A DNA stretch of 64,000 bases from JBGVSA01 sp047605765 (lineage in GTDB: Bacteria; Pseudomonadota; Gammaproteobacteria; Burkholderiales; Rhodocyclaceae): the NCBI GenBank assembly GCA_047605765.1, contig JASGFB010000005.1, positions 1 to 64,000 of the forward strand, read 5' to 3'. The notes under the pieces were generated by a model that saw only the letters and a list, made by a program, of their open reading frames with translations, was not told the origin of the DNA and did not search any database. The translations under genes and the position numbers were made by a program. Below, piece after piece: positions 43,049-51,801 of this stretch. The number at the start of each line of letters is the position of its first letter. Position 1 is the first letter of the stretch.

Positions 43049-43873
43049 GTGTCCCGATCCGGCTGGTCCTCTGTCCGCGCCTACGTGCGCCTGCTGCGCG
43101 TCGCCTTCCATCTCGGTCGTGGCGTGCTGATCGTGCAGTGCGTATTCCCCTGGCTGGGCGCCGAGCACCGGCGTGCCATCAAGCGCCGCTGGTCGGCGCG
43201 CCTGGTTCGCATCCTGGGCATCCGCCTCAAGCAGGGCACGCTCGATCTGCCCCCCGGCGTGCTGATCGTCAGCAACCACATCTCGTGGATCGACATCTTC
43301 GTCATCAACGCGCTGACCGAGACCAGCTTCGTGTGCAAGGACGATGTACGGCAATGGCCGATCATCGGCTGGCTGGTGGCGCATACCGGGGCGGTGTTCA
43401 TCGAACGTGGCAACCGCGCGGCGGCGGCCCGCACGGCACAGGCCGTCACCGCCCGCCTGCAGGCGGGCGAGCGCATCGTGTTCTTTCCGGAGGGCACCAC
43501 CACCGACGGCAGCACGCTGCTGCCGTTCCGCGCCGCATTGTTCCAGGCTGGCTGCACGAGCGCCGGGGTCATTCCGTTTGCCTTGCAGTACCTGGATGAA
43601 CAGGGCCGTCGCCACCCGGCGCCCGCTTATGATGGCGACATCAGCTTCGCCGAATGCATGCTGGCGGTGGTCAATACCAATGACATCTGCGTGCGTGCGC
43701 TCGCCCTGCCGGCGCTGCCCGCCGGGCTGGATCGACGCGAGATGGCCGCCCGGTCGCATCACCAGTTGGCGATTGCCCTCGGCATGAAACCGGTGGGCGC
43801 CGAGATGATCGATGGCGACGAGCGCGACGACGGCGCCGCGCCAGCAACGCTTCAGTCAGCGCCTGGCTCCTGA
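43049..43873 (+). CDS. olsA: Lyso-ornithine lipid O-acyltransferase (PlsC family)
   Basis: OlsA esterifies the 3-hydroxyl of lyso-ornithine lipid to make ornithine lipid; the family also includes 1-acylglycerol-3-phosphate acyltransferase. The 274-residue PlsC-type membrane protein has the catalytic HX4D in SNHISWIDIFV and FPEGTTTDGSTLLPF. It starts at GTG 43049, because the longer frame upstream overlaps olsB. Its 3' end overlaps the convergent apaH by 22 bases. Confidence 0.85.
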   Translation: MSRSGWSSVRAYVRLLRVAFHLGRGVLIVQCVFPWLGAEHRRAIKRRWSARLVRILGIRLKQGTLDLPPGVLIVSNHISWIDIFVINALTETSFVCKDDVRQWPIIGWLVAHTGAVFIERGNRAAAARTAQAVTARLQAGERIVFFPEGTTTDGSTLLPFRAALFQAGCTSAGVIPFALQYLDEQGRRHPAPAYDGDISFAECMLAVVNTNDICVRALALPALPAGLDRREMAARSHHQLAIALGMKPVGAEMIDGDERDDGAAPATLQSAPGS

Positions 43874-44679
43874 TAGGCCGGGCACGGCACCTGCGCCACG
43901 CGGCGATCCTCCAGGCACAGCCCGGTCAGGCAGGCACCCCACACACATCCCGAATCGAGCGACACGATGCGATCGGTCTGGCGGAATCCCACCGCCGACC
44001 AGTGTCCGCACAGCACGGTATGGCTGCGCCAGGCCGGCTCCGGCACGTCGAACCAGGCACATACGCCTGCCGGCGCTTTGTCGGGCGGCCCCTTGGGGCG
44101 CATGTCCATGCTGTTGTCGGGCCGCACGAAGCGCATGCGCGTCATGACGTTGACGATGACGCGCAGCCGATCCCAGCCGGTCAGATCATCGGACCACGCG
44201 TCGGGCGAATTGCCGAACAGATGTAGCAGAAAGGTGCGCCAGTCGGGCCCGCGCAGGGCTGCTTCGACCTCGCTTGCGAGGGCCTGCGCCTTGGCGATGT
44301 CCCATTGCGGCAGCAGGCCGGCGTGGACCATGGCGTAGCCCAGGTGGACGTGCAGCATGCGGCGGCTGCGCAGCCAGTCGAGGAGCACGTCGGCATCGGG
44401 CGCGTCGAGTACGGCGTGGGCGGTTTCCACGGTGCCGGGGCGGGCCGGCAGCTGGGCAGCGGCAGCCAGCAGGGCCAAATCGTGATTACCCAGCACGACC
44501 ACGGCGGCCTCGCCCAGATCGCGCACGAAGCGCAGGGTTTCGACCGATTGCGGCCCTCGATTGACCAGATCGCCAACCAGCCACAACTGGTCATGGGCAC
44601 GATCGAACGCCACCTGCGCCAACAGGCGTTCCAGGGGCTCCAGGCATCCTTGCAGGTCTCCGACGACCCAGGTCGACAT
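43852..44679 (-). CDS. apaH: Symmetrical bis(5'-nucleosyl)-tetraphosphatase
   Basis: ApaH hydrolyses Ap4A to two ADP and removes Np4 RNA caps. The 275-residue calcineurin-like phosphatase shows WVVGDLQGCLEPLERLL, LWLVGDLVNRGPQSVETL and VVVLGNHDLALL, the metal-binding motifs, plus CGHWSAVGF. Length is normal. It lies 13 bases downstream of the wbpM-like gene at the left end of the polysaccharide locus and may be cotranscribed with it. Confidence 0.96.
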   Translation of the reverse strand: MSTWVVGDLQGCLEPLERLLAQVAFDRAHDQLWLVGDLVNRGPQSVETLRFVRDLGEAAVVVLGNHDLALLAAAAQLPARPGTVETAHAVLDAPDADVLLDWLRSRRMLHVHLGYAMVHAGLLPQWDIAKAQALASEVEAALRGPDWRTFLLHLFGNSPDAWSDDLTGWDRLRVIVNVMTRMRFVRPDNSMDMRPKGPPDKAPAGVCAWFDVPEPAWRSHTVLCGHWSAVGFRQTDRIVSLDSGCVWGACLTGLCLEDRRVAQVPCPAYQEPGAD

Positions 44680-44692
44680 AGTTTCTCCAGCG

Positions 44693-46573
44693 TCAGGCGC
44701 GCGCGCGGCGGTCCGGCGTCACCGGCACGACCTTGACGGGGGTCGGCGGCTGGTATTCGGGCACCCAGCGGCGCAGAACCTGCTTGACCTCGGCCTGGCT
44801 GCGCACGCGGTTGTCTTCGAGCCAGGCGATGACCTCGGCCACCAGCGCGGCATCGACGCCGCGCGCCTTGGCGATGCGCAGCTTGGGGTGGTGCGTGGCG
44901 CGCGTATGTTCATCGTCGGCCAGCAACTCTTCGTAGAGTTTTTCGCCCGGCCGCAGACCGGAATATACGATAGGTATCTGTTCTTCGGTGGCGCCGGCCA
45001 GGGCGATCAGCACGCGCGCCAGATCGACGATCTTCACCGGCTCGCCCATGTCGAGGACGAAGATCTCGCCCCGCTCGCCCATGGCGGCCGCTTGCAAAAC
45101 CAGTTGGCAGGCCTCCGGGATCGACATGAAATAGCGCGTGATCTCGGGGTGCGTGACCGTCACCGGCCCGCCGCGCGCGATCTGGTCCTGGAACTTGGGC
45201 ACCACGCTGCCGGCGCTGCCCAGCACGTTGCCGAACCGCACGCACTCGAACCGCGTGGTGTCGCTGCGGGTCTGCAGATCCTGGCACAGCATCTCGGCCA
45301 GGCGCTTGGTCGCCCCCATGACATTGGTGGGATTGACGGCCTTGTCCGTCGACACCATCACGAAGCGCGCCACACCATGGTCCACCGCCGCATTGGCCAC
45401 GCGCCAGGTGCCAAGCACATTGTTGCGGATGGCCTGCCAGGCGTTGTGCTCTTCCATCATCGGCACGTGTTTGTAGGCGGCGGCATGGAACACCACGTCG
45501 GGCTGATGACGCGCGAAGGTGGCGTCCAGCCAGGCCGGATCGCGCACGTCGCCGACGATGGCAGCGATCGGCACGTCGGGATACTGGCGGGCGAAATCTT
45601 CGCTCAGACGGTACAGCGCGAACTCGTTGGCCTCGAAGGCCACGATGCGTGCCGGGGCGAAGCGCGCGATCTGGCGGCACAGCTCGGAGCCGATGGAGCC
45701 GCCCGCGCCGGTCACCAGAATCGTGCGCCCTTGCAGCATGTCGCCGATGGGGGCGGAATCGATCTTGACGGGGTCCCGCCCGAGCAAGTCTTCGAGCTCG
45801 ACCTCGCGCAGGGAGGCAAGCCCGGCGTCCTGGCTCATCATGTCGCCGATGCGGCGCACCACCTGGGCTTTGACGTGGGCCGACATGCACGCCACCAGCG
45901 CGCGCTTCTGCTGGGCCGGCGTCGCCGAGGGCATCGCCACAATGGCGTGGCGCGCCTTGAAGACCCGGGCCCAGTGGCCCAACTGATCGAGTCCGCCGAC
46001 GACCTTGTAGCCCATCAGCTCGCGGCCATGCTTGTGGGGGTTGTCGTCGAGGATCGCCACCAGGCGCCACTCGGCGCTGCGCCGCATCTCGCGCGCCACG
46101 TTGAGGCCGGCGGCGCCCGCCCCGAGCAGCAGCACTGGCTTGCCCGCTGCCATCAACGCGCCGTAGCGCTGGCGCTCGCGCCACACGCGGTACGCCGCGC
46201 GGCTGCCCCCCATCGCCAGCACCAGCATCAGGGGCGAGATCACGTACACCGAACGCGGCACCGGCGGCGTCGGGCCGATCATCACCGTGATGACGATCAC
46301 CAGCACAGCGGACAGCGCAATGGCCCGCAGGATGCGCATCAGGTCGGGCAGACTGGCGAACACCCAGATGCCCCGGTAGAGCCCCATCACGCGGAACAAC
46401 AAGGCGTGGATCGGCACCACCCAGATGAGCGCGAACAGGCCGGATTCCATGTAGATATCCGGCAGGGCGAAGTTGAAACGCAGGCTGTACGCCGTCACCC
46501 AGCATGCGATGACGGCGCAGATGTCGAAGCACACCACCAGCAGTGAGCGGATGCGCACGTCGAGGTTATGCAT
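44693..46573 (-). CDS. UDP-sugar 4,6-dehydratase/epimerase (WbpM/CapD-like)
   Basis: This 626-residue inner-membrane protein has four N-terminal helices (about 10-130), a CoA-binding-like Rossmann fold (about 145-260) and an SDR domain with TGAGGSIGSELCRQIARF. The catalytic region reads MVSTDKAVNPTNVMGATKR in place of the usual YxxxK, as in WbpM/FlaA1-type 4,6-dehydratases. Such enzymes start QuiNAc/FucNAc-type sugar synthesis for O-antigen. The start ATG 46573 overlaps the previous gene by 8 bases. It is probably partnered with the initiating transferase at 46566. Confidence 0.9.
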   Translation of the reverse strand: MHNLDVRIRSLLVVCFDICAVIACWVTAYSLRFNFALPDIYMESGLFALIWVVPIHALLFRVMGLYRGIWVFASLPDLMRILRAIALSAVLVIVITVMIGPTPPVPRSVYVISPLMLVLAMGGSRAAYRVWRERQRYGALMAAGKPVLLLGAGAAGLNVAREMRRSAEWRLVAILDDNPHKHGRELMGYKVVGGLDQLGHWARVFKARHAIVAMPSATPAQQKRALVACMSAHVKAQVVRRIGDMMSQDAGLASLREVELEDLLGRDPVKIDSAPIGDMLQGRTILVTGAGGSIGSELCRQIARFAPARIVAFEANEFALYRLSEDFARQYPDVPIAAIVGDVRDPAWLDATFARHQPDVVFHAAAYKHVPMMEEHNAWQAIRNNVLGTWRVANAAVDHGVARFVMVSTDKAVNPTNVMGATKRLAEMLCQDLQTRSDTTRFECVRFGNVLGSAGSVVPKFQDQIARGGPVTVTHPEITRYFMSIPEACQLVLQAAAMGERGEIFVLDMGEPVKIVDLARVLIALAGATEEQIPIVYSGLRPGEKLYEELLADDEHTRATHHPKLRIAKARGVDAALVAEVIAWLEDNRVRSQAEVKQVLRRWVPEYQPPTPVKVVPVTPDRRARA

Positions 46574-47552
46574 GAGCGGCTTCCTCCCGCATGAGATGCC
46601 GGCGCCATCGCCAATCGATGGCCACCGCCGCCGCCACGAACCCTGTCGTGACCGCGCCCGCCAATACCCAGACAATCCGTGCGTCGTCGGCGCGCACGGC
46701 CCATGCCGCGCTGCCCGCCGACACCAGCATGGCGCCGTACCACAGCGCCGCCGCATGGGCATGGCTGGCGCCCAGTCGAATGACGCGCTGGTAGTAATGT
46801 TCACGATGCGCCAACCAGATCCGCTCGCCCCGCAAGGCACGCCGCAATAACGTCACGCTGGCGTCGGCGATGAAGGGCGCAAACACCCACCACGGAAACC
46901 ACCACGGCCAGGAGCCCTGCGCAATACCCGCCAGACCCAGGGCGGCAGCGAGAAAGCCCAGCGGCACCGACCCGCAGTCTCCCATGAACACCCTGGCTGG
47001 ATGCCAATTGAATATCAGGAATCCGCCGGCGGCACCGGCGATGCAAACCGCCACCCACGACAGCGGCGAGCCCGGCTGCATGCACGCCAGCGTGCCGAAG
47101 CCGATCAGCGCCATGCCGCCCGCCATGCCGTCGGCACCATCCATGAAATTGTAGAGATTGCTCATCCACACGCAGGCCAGCACACCCACGCCCCCTGCCG
47201 CCCACGCCCCCTGCGCGCCGAATATGACCGCCACCGCAACCGCCGCCGCCAGCCAATGGGCGGCAAAGCGCCACGCAATCGGCAGGCCCCGGCGATCATC
47301 GGCCAGCGACAGGGCGGCCAACGCCAGCGCGCATGCGCACAGGGAGGTGAGTGCCACGTCATGCGCCGCCGCGGCACCGACCCCCACCCCCAGCATCAGG
47401 CCAAGGCCACCGACGCGAGGCGTGACGCGCACGTGCAGCGAGCGTTCGTTGGGGTGGTCGGCGGCGATGCGCCACGCCCAGCCGGTACGCAACAGGATGG
47501 CCAGCAACGCGGCGCTGGCGACGGCGCACAGGGCCGCCCATGCAATCATCAT
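46566..47552 (-). CDS. Undecaprenyl-phosphate sugar-1-phosphate transferase (WecA/WbpL-like)
   Basis: This 328-residue membrane protein of about ten helices belongs to GT4 polyprenyl-phosphate transferases. RSLHVRVTPRVGGLGLMLG, NLYNFMDGADGMAGG (the Asp-rich site) and VFMGDCGSVPLGF are conserved. It transfers a HexNAc-1-phosphate to undecaprenyl phosphate to start an O-antigen or capsule unit. The start is ATG 47552, overlapping the epimerase stop (ATGATG); ATG 47549 is equally possible. Synteny with WbpM-like supports the role. Confidence 0.9.
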   Translation of the reverse strand: MMIAWAALCAVASAALLAILLRTGWAWRIAADHPNERSLHVRVTPRVGGLGLMLGVGVGAAAAHDVALTSLCACALALAALSLADDRRGLPIAWRFAAHWLAAAVAVAVIFGAQGAWAAGGVGVLACVWMSNLYNFMDGADGMAGGMALIGFGTLACMQPGSPLSWVAVCIAGAAGGFLIFNWHPARVFMGDCGSVPLGFLAAALGLAGIAQGSWPWWFPWWVFAPFIADASVTLLRRALRGERIWLAHREHYYQRVIRLGASHAHAAALWYGAMLVSAGSAAWAVRADDARIVWVLAGAVTTGFVAAAVAIDWRWRRHLMREEAAHA

Positions 47553-48517
47553 GATGCGGCCTCCCGGTGGCCGCCACGAGCCGCCACGCAGCTGCGCAGA
47601 CCGTCGCGCAACGAGGTATGCGCGCACCAGCCCTGCCCGATCAGGCGCGTCGGCAGGTAGCAGGCAGAGCCGAGCAGCTTGTCGAGGGCTTCGCTGTTGA
47701 GGGGCAAGGGGCGGCCCCGCCAGCGGCCCGCCATATCGCCCATGCGCGCGCCGGCCCGCAGCAGGCCGTAAGGCACCGCCCAGACACGCCGGGGCATGCC
47801 CAGCGCCTCGCGGATGGCGTCATACAGTTGGCGCCCGGAATAGGTCTGTGGATCGGCGACGATATAGGCCCCCTCGGCCAGGCGCCCCTCGGCGGCACGC
47901 ACGATGGCCTCGACCACATCGGCCACGTACACCAGCGAACGGACATTGCCGGTTTCCGGCAAGGGGGGAAACACGCCCCGCCGCACCAGGCCGATCATGC
48001 GTTCGAGATTGCCGCGCCCGCCCGGGCCGTAGACCATTGCCAGCCGGAGTTGCACCACGGCCATGCCCTGTTCCGCTCCGATCGTCGACAGGGCGTCCTC
48101 GGCGTCCCGTTTGGCGCGGCCATAGTCGCTGGCGGGCGGCGCCGGCCAGGATTCGTCCACGCACTGACCACCGGGCTCGCCCATGGCCTTGACGCTGGAG
48201 AGATGAACGAACCGGCGCACGCCGGCGGCGGCAGCGGCACGCCCCAGCGCCAGTGTCCCTTCGAAATTCACCGCCCGATGCTGTTGCGCCTGACGCGCAT
48301 CGACGTCGTGAAAGGCGTGGGCATAACCGGCGCAGTGGATGACCGTATCGATGCCCGCGCAGGCGCGCCGCAGGCTGTCGGCGTCGCGCAGATCACCGAT
48401 CACTTCGCGCGCGTCACCGCCCGCACGCCGCACGAGCAAGCTCAGCGGCCGCTCGCCCAGGCGTTCGACCACGTGCCGTCCGATGAAACCCTGCGCGCCG
48501 GTGATGAGCCACGTCAT
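47549..48517 (-). CDS. NAD-dependent epimerase/dehydratase
   Basis: This 322-residue SDR-family protein shows LITGAQGFIGRHVVERL (Rossmann GxxGxxG), VIHCAGYAHAF and DYGRAKRDAEDAL with the YxxxK pair. It resembles UDP-GlcNAc C4-epimerases and WbpV/FnlB-like enzymes that supply HexNAc precursors for WbpL-type transferases. The exact reaction is not set. The start ATG 48517 overlaps the upstream GT2 gene by 4 bases; ATG 48523 is also possible. Confidence 0.85.
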   Translation of the reverse strand: MTWLITGAQGFIGRHVVERLGERPLSLLVRRAGGDAREVIGDLRDADSLRRACAGIDTVIHCAGYAHAFHDVDARQAQQHRAVNFEGTLALGRAAAAAGVRRFVHLSSVKAMGEPGGQCVDESWPAPPASDYGRAKRDAEDALSTIGAEQGMAVVQLRLAMVYGPGGRGNLERMIGLVRRGVFPPLPETGNVRSLVYVADVVEAIVRAAEGRLAEGAYIVADPQTYSGRQLYDAIREALGMPRRVWAVPYGLLRAGARMGDMAGRWRGRPLPLNSEALDKLLGSACYLPTRLIGQGWCAHTSLRDGLRSCVAARGGHREAAS

Positions 48518-49347
48518 AGCCATTTACGCCGGTGGATCCGAAAGAACAACGCCGCTGATCGCATGAACAGACCGATGTGGCGCCAGCCTTTGCGCGCCGC
48601 CTGACCGCCATAATGCATGATGCGTACCTGCGGCACATAGGCAATGCGGTTCTGCCGCGAGGTGCGCAGGCTGATGTCAAAGTCTTCGAAATACAGAAAA
48701 AAGCGTTCGTCGAAGCCGCCGATACGTTCGAACACGCCGGCCCGGAACAGCATGAAGCAGCCGCTCACCAGGGGCGGATCCCAGACGATGTGCTCGCCGA
48801 TCAGATCGCGCATTTCGTAGCGCGCCAGACGGCGATGGAAACGGCGCCGCAGCCAGCCCGGCGCCAGTCCGCGCAGGAACAGATCGAATACGCTGGGATA
48901 GCGCTTGCACAGGTACTGGCGTGCGCCATCGCCTTCGCACACACCAGGGCTGAGCAGGGCGCAGTTCACGTTGCGCTCCATGAATTCGATCGCCTCGACC
49001 AGGGAATCATCGTCCATCCATACGTCAGGGTTAAGAACCAGCGCGTAGCGCGCCCCGCTCGACCGCAGGGCCAGGTTGTGGCCAGCGCCAAAACCGATGT
49101 TGCCCTGCCCGCTCAACCATACATGCCCGGGAAAATCCCGACACAACCTCAGCCGATCAACGGCTTGCGCAGCGCCCCCGTTGTCGACAATCACCAGCCG
49201 TGTCGCGCTGCGCAGGCGAGCCTTGGCGCGGCGCAGTGACGACAGGGTTTCCAGCAAGCGGGTGGGCTCGGGGTAGAACAGGACGATGCTGACAATCAGC
49301 AGGCATCGCGGCGTGGCAAGTGACATGACAGTGCGGGTGACGCGCAT
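48514..49347 (-). CDS. GT2 family glycosyltransferase (rhamnosyltransferase-like)
   Basis: This 277-residue GT-A protein has IVSIVLFYPEPTRLLETL, LVIVDNGG, GNIGFGAGHNLAL and ALVLNPDVWMDDDSL (the DxD-like acidic site), and an acceptor part GCFMLFRAGVFERIGGFDERFFLYFEDFDI. The pattern is typical of WbbL-type rhamnosyltransferases in O-antigen loci. The start at 49347 leaves a few residues before the first strand. It overlaps the epimerase by 4-10 bases. Confidence 0.85.
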   Translation of the reverse strand: MRVTRTVMSLATPRCLLIVSIVLFYPEPTRLLETLSSLRRAKARLRSATRLVIVDNGGAAQAVDRLRLCRDFPGHVWLSGQGNIGFGAGHNLALRSSGARYALVLNPDVWMDDDSLVEAIEFMERNVNCALLSPGVCEGDGARQYLCKRYPSVFDLFLRGLAPGWLRRRFHRRLARYEMRDLIGEHIVWDPPLVSGCFMLFRAGVFERIGGFDERFFLYFEDFDISLRTSRQNRIAYVPQVRIMHYGGQAARKGWRHIGLFMRSAALFFRIHRRKWL

Positions 49348-49607
49348 GATGCCGCTGCACCCGCCACGTCCGGTCCAGGAATGGACGGATCATTTTAGGG
49401 ATCCCCGCCCGCTCCATGGCTGACCTCGCACAGCCCGATGCTGCCTCCCGCACGTGCGCCGTCAAGTGCGCCGCAAAGCCCATCCCACGGGCGTTACGGC
49501 CGCGCCACCGACACCACCAAGCATCTGCATGTCATAACACTTAAAGTACCTGACAGCCTCATCCCCATTCATCAACCGAATCCACCACCCGCCTCATCAG
49601 ACAATGC
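49348..49607. other. Gap between two glycosyltransferase operons
   Basis: I see no gene in this 260-base gap. It is AT-richer near 49520-49600 than its surroundings and lies upstream of the minus-strand GT2 gene at 48514-49347, so a promoter for the downstream unit is likely here. I could not identify one with confidence. Confidence 0.35.
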
Positions 49608-51749
49608 CTATGCTGCCTGCAGCGCCCGTTCCAGTACGACGCGCATGCGCGCGCGGCCGAAATGAGTCTGCGCATACGCCTGCATGGCGTCCGACAGGCT
49701 TCGCCAGGCCACATCGTCGCGCAGCAATGTGACGATCGCATCGGCCAGCCCGGCTTCGTCGTCCGCCAGCGAAACCACCCGATCCAGCGCAGGCAGCCCC
49801 TGTGCGCCGGTCGACGTGGTCACCACCGGCAGGCCGGCATGCAAGGCTTCGACGACCTTGCCCTTGACCCCGGCGCCGAAACGCAACGGCACCACAGCGA
49901 CATCCGCCTGCGCATAGAACGCCACCAGGGCCGCGTCGCTGACATCCGCATGCACCGCGATGTGGTGCCCGGCCAGCGCCCGCACCCCCTGCGGCGGCGC
50001 CGCGCCGATGATGAGCAGACGCGCTTGCGGACACTGCGCCAGGACGCGCGGCATGATCTGCCCGACCAGCCAGTGCGCGGCGTCGACATTGGGCGGATGC
50101 CCGAAGTTGCCCACGAACAACAAGGTGTCGCGGGGGGAACGCAGGGCGCGCGGCGGCGGGAAGGTATCGAAACAATAGAGCGGCAACTGCAGCGCGGTCG
50201 CGCCGGGCGTGTTGTCCAGAACCTCGGCGACCTCGTCGTGCGACGGATACAGCACCGCGTCCGCACCACGCCACAGCGCCTGCTCGCGTCGCCGCATGTC
50301 GTCGACCTCGCAGGCGGCCACCGACGTGTCGTCCAGCGCGCGTGCGCGCTGCATGCGCAGCCAATGGATGTCGTGACCGTAGAACACCAGGCGCACACCG
50401 TTCAGGCGTCGCACCCGATCGGCATAGACCTCCGCCACGCGCGGGCGGTTCAGCACCACGGCGCGCAACGCGGGCGCCAGTCGACGCAGGCAGCAATCGA
50501 AGGCATCGGCGTCGCCGCCGGCCCGGAATACTTCGACCCCGCGCGCCTGCAAGGCTTCGGTGTAGCCGGGCTCATACAGGCCGCTGTGCACCCACAGTTT
50601 GACCCGCCACCCGGCCGCCTGCAGCGTGTCGCAGATATCCACCACCGAGCGCGCGCCGGCATCGCGATCCGGGCGCGGCACGTATTGGTCCACCACCAGC
50701 ACCACGCGCGCATGACGCGCGTGCTCGCACGCCAGCGTGAGGTCTTCACCATGCGCGAAGTGATCGTGCGTCAGCTGGGTTCGCCATTTGCTCGCCAGAC
50801 GGCGCGCGTTGGCGACCTGGTGGCGTTTGAGCCCTTCGTCGAGCGAGCGGCCGTTGGAGGCGCCTTCCAGATGAACCACCGTGGCCGCCGGCTGGTAGTA
50901 GACCTTGAGCCCGGCCTGGCGCACCTTGAAAGCCAGATCGGTGTCTTCGTAATAGGCGGGGGCGAACTCGGTACTGAAGCGGCCGAGCTGTTCGAACAGC
51001 GCACGCGGAATCATCAGCGCGGCGCCGGAGCAGTAATCCACTTCACGCACGAAGTTGTACTGGGGCCGGTCGGGCTCATCGAACCGGCCATGGTTGCGCG
51101 CCGATCCGTCACGCCACACGATGCCACCGGCTTCTTGCAGCCGCCCATCGGCAAACAGCAGCTTGGCGCCCGCCGCGCCACAATCGCCAAAGCGCGTAAA
51201 GGTCTCGACCAGGGCGTCGAGCCAGCCGGGCAGCACCTGTGTGTCGTTGTTCAGAAAGCACAGATACGTACCGCGCGCCAGCGCGGCTGCAGCGTTGCAG
51301 TTGAGCACGAAGCCCGCGTTGCGCGACTGACGCAAATAGCGCAGACCGGGCACGGCGGCAAGACGATCGATATCGGTGTCGGGCGAAGCATCTTCGCTGA
51401 CGATGATCTCGAAGCTCGTCCGGGCGCCGGCCTTGGCGATGCTTGCCAGACATTCCAAAGTCATCATCAGCTTGCCATGGGTCGGGATGATGATCGACAC
51501 GCAGGGCGCTTCCTGTTCGGCAAAGCGCAGCACCCCCAGCAGCTCATCGGCACCCGCCTGGGCAGAGACGGGCAAAACCAGAGGCGCCCGCGGGCGAACA
51601 TTGTGCTGACGTTGCCAGGCACGATAATGCGGCAGATCGCGAAACAACGGTCCGGCGGTGCGATAGAGCCCACCGACCAGGGCGGCGCGAGCGCGCGGCG
51701 ACATCGGCAAGGCCAGGTAGAGGCGACGCAACTGAGAAATCAACGACAT
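49608..51749 (-). CDS. Fused GT2-GT4 glycosyltransferase
   Basis: This protein of about 713 residues carries two catalytic domains. The N-terminal half (about 70-330) is GT2: VSIIIPTHGKLMMTLECLASI, IIVSEDASPDTDI, YLCFLNNDTQVLPGWL and SGAALMIPRALFEQLGRF. The C-terminal half (about 350-710) is a GT4 GT-B domain with PRPDRDAGARSVVDICDTL, GHDIHWLRMQRA, LLFVGNFGHPPNVDAAHWLVGQIMP and VVPLRFGAGVKGKVVEAL. Such bifunctional fusions occur in surface-polysaccharide loci. The start is taken as ATG 51749, as the 41 residues upstream do not look like the family. Confidence 0.8.
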   Translation of the reverse strand: MSLISQLRRLYLALPMSPRARAALVGGLYRTAGPLFRDLPHYRAWQRQHNVRPRAPLVLPVSAQAGADELLGVLRFAEQEAPCVSIIIPTHGKLMMTLECLASIAKAGARTSFEIIVSEDASPDTDIDRLAAVPGLRYLRQSRNAGFVLNCNAAAALARGTYLCFLNNDTQVLPGWLDALVETFTRFGDCGAAGAKLLFADGRLQEAGGIVWRDGSARNHGRFDEPDRPQYNFVREVDYCSGAALMIPRALFEQLGRFSTEFAPAYYEDTDLAFKVRQAGLKVYYQPAATVVHLEGASNGRSLDEGLKRHQVANARRLASKWRTQLTHDHFAHGEDLTLACEHARHARVVLVVDQYVPRPDRDAGARSVVDICDTLQAAGWRVKLWVHSGLYEPGYTEALQARGVEVFRAGGDADAFDCCLRRLAPALRAVVLNRPRVAEVYADRVRRLNGVRLVFYGHDIHWLRMQRARALDDTSVAACEVDDMRRREQALWRGADAVLYPSHDEVAEVLDNTPGATALQLPLYCFDTFPPPRALRSPRDTLLFVGNFGHPPNVDAAHWLVGQIMPRVLAQCPQARLLIIGAAPPQGVRALAGHHIAVHADVSDAALVAFYAQADVAVVPLRFGAGVKGKVVEALHAGLPVVTTSTGAQGLPALDRVVSLADDEAGLADAIVTLLRDDVAWRSLSDAMQAYAQTHFGRARMRVVLERALQAA

Positions 51750-51801
51750 GGCGGATGAAGGTTCGCTCACGACAGACAGCGGCCCTTCATCATAATGTCC
51801 C

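Noticed and set aside
44561..46546. 661-residue plus-strand open frame opposite the WbpM-like gene
   Set aside because: It is an His/Arg-rich shadow with no recognisable domain.
49662..51758. 698-residue plus-strand open frame opposite the fused glycosyltransferase
   Set aside because: It has no family-like sequence, while the minus strand encodes two clear glycosyltransferase domains.
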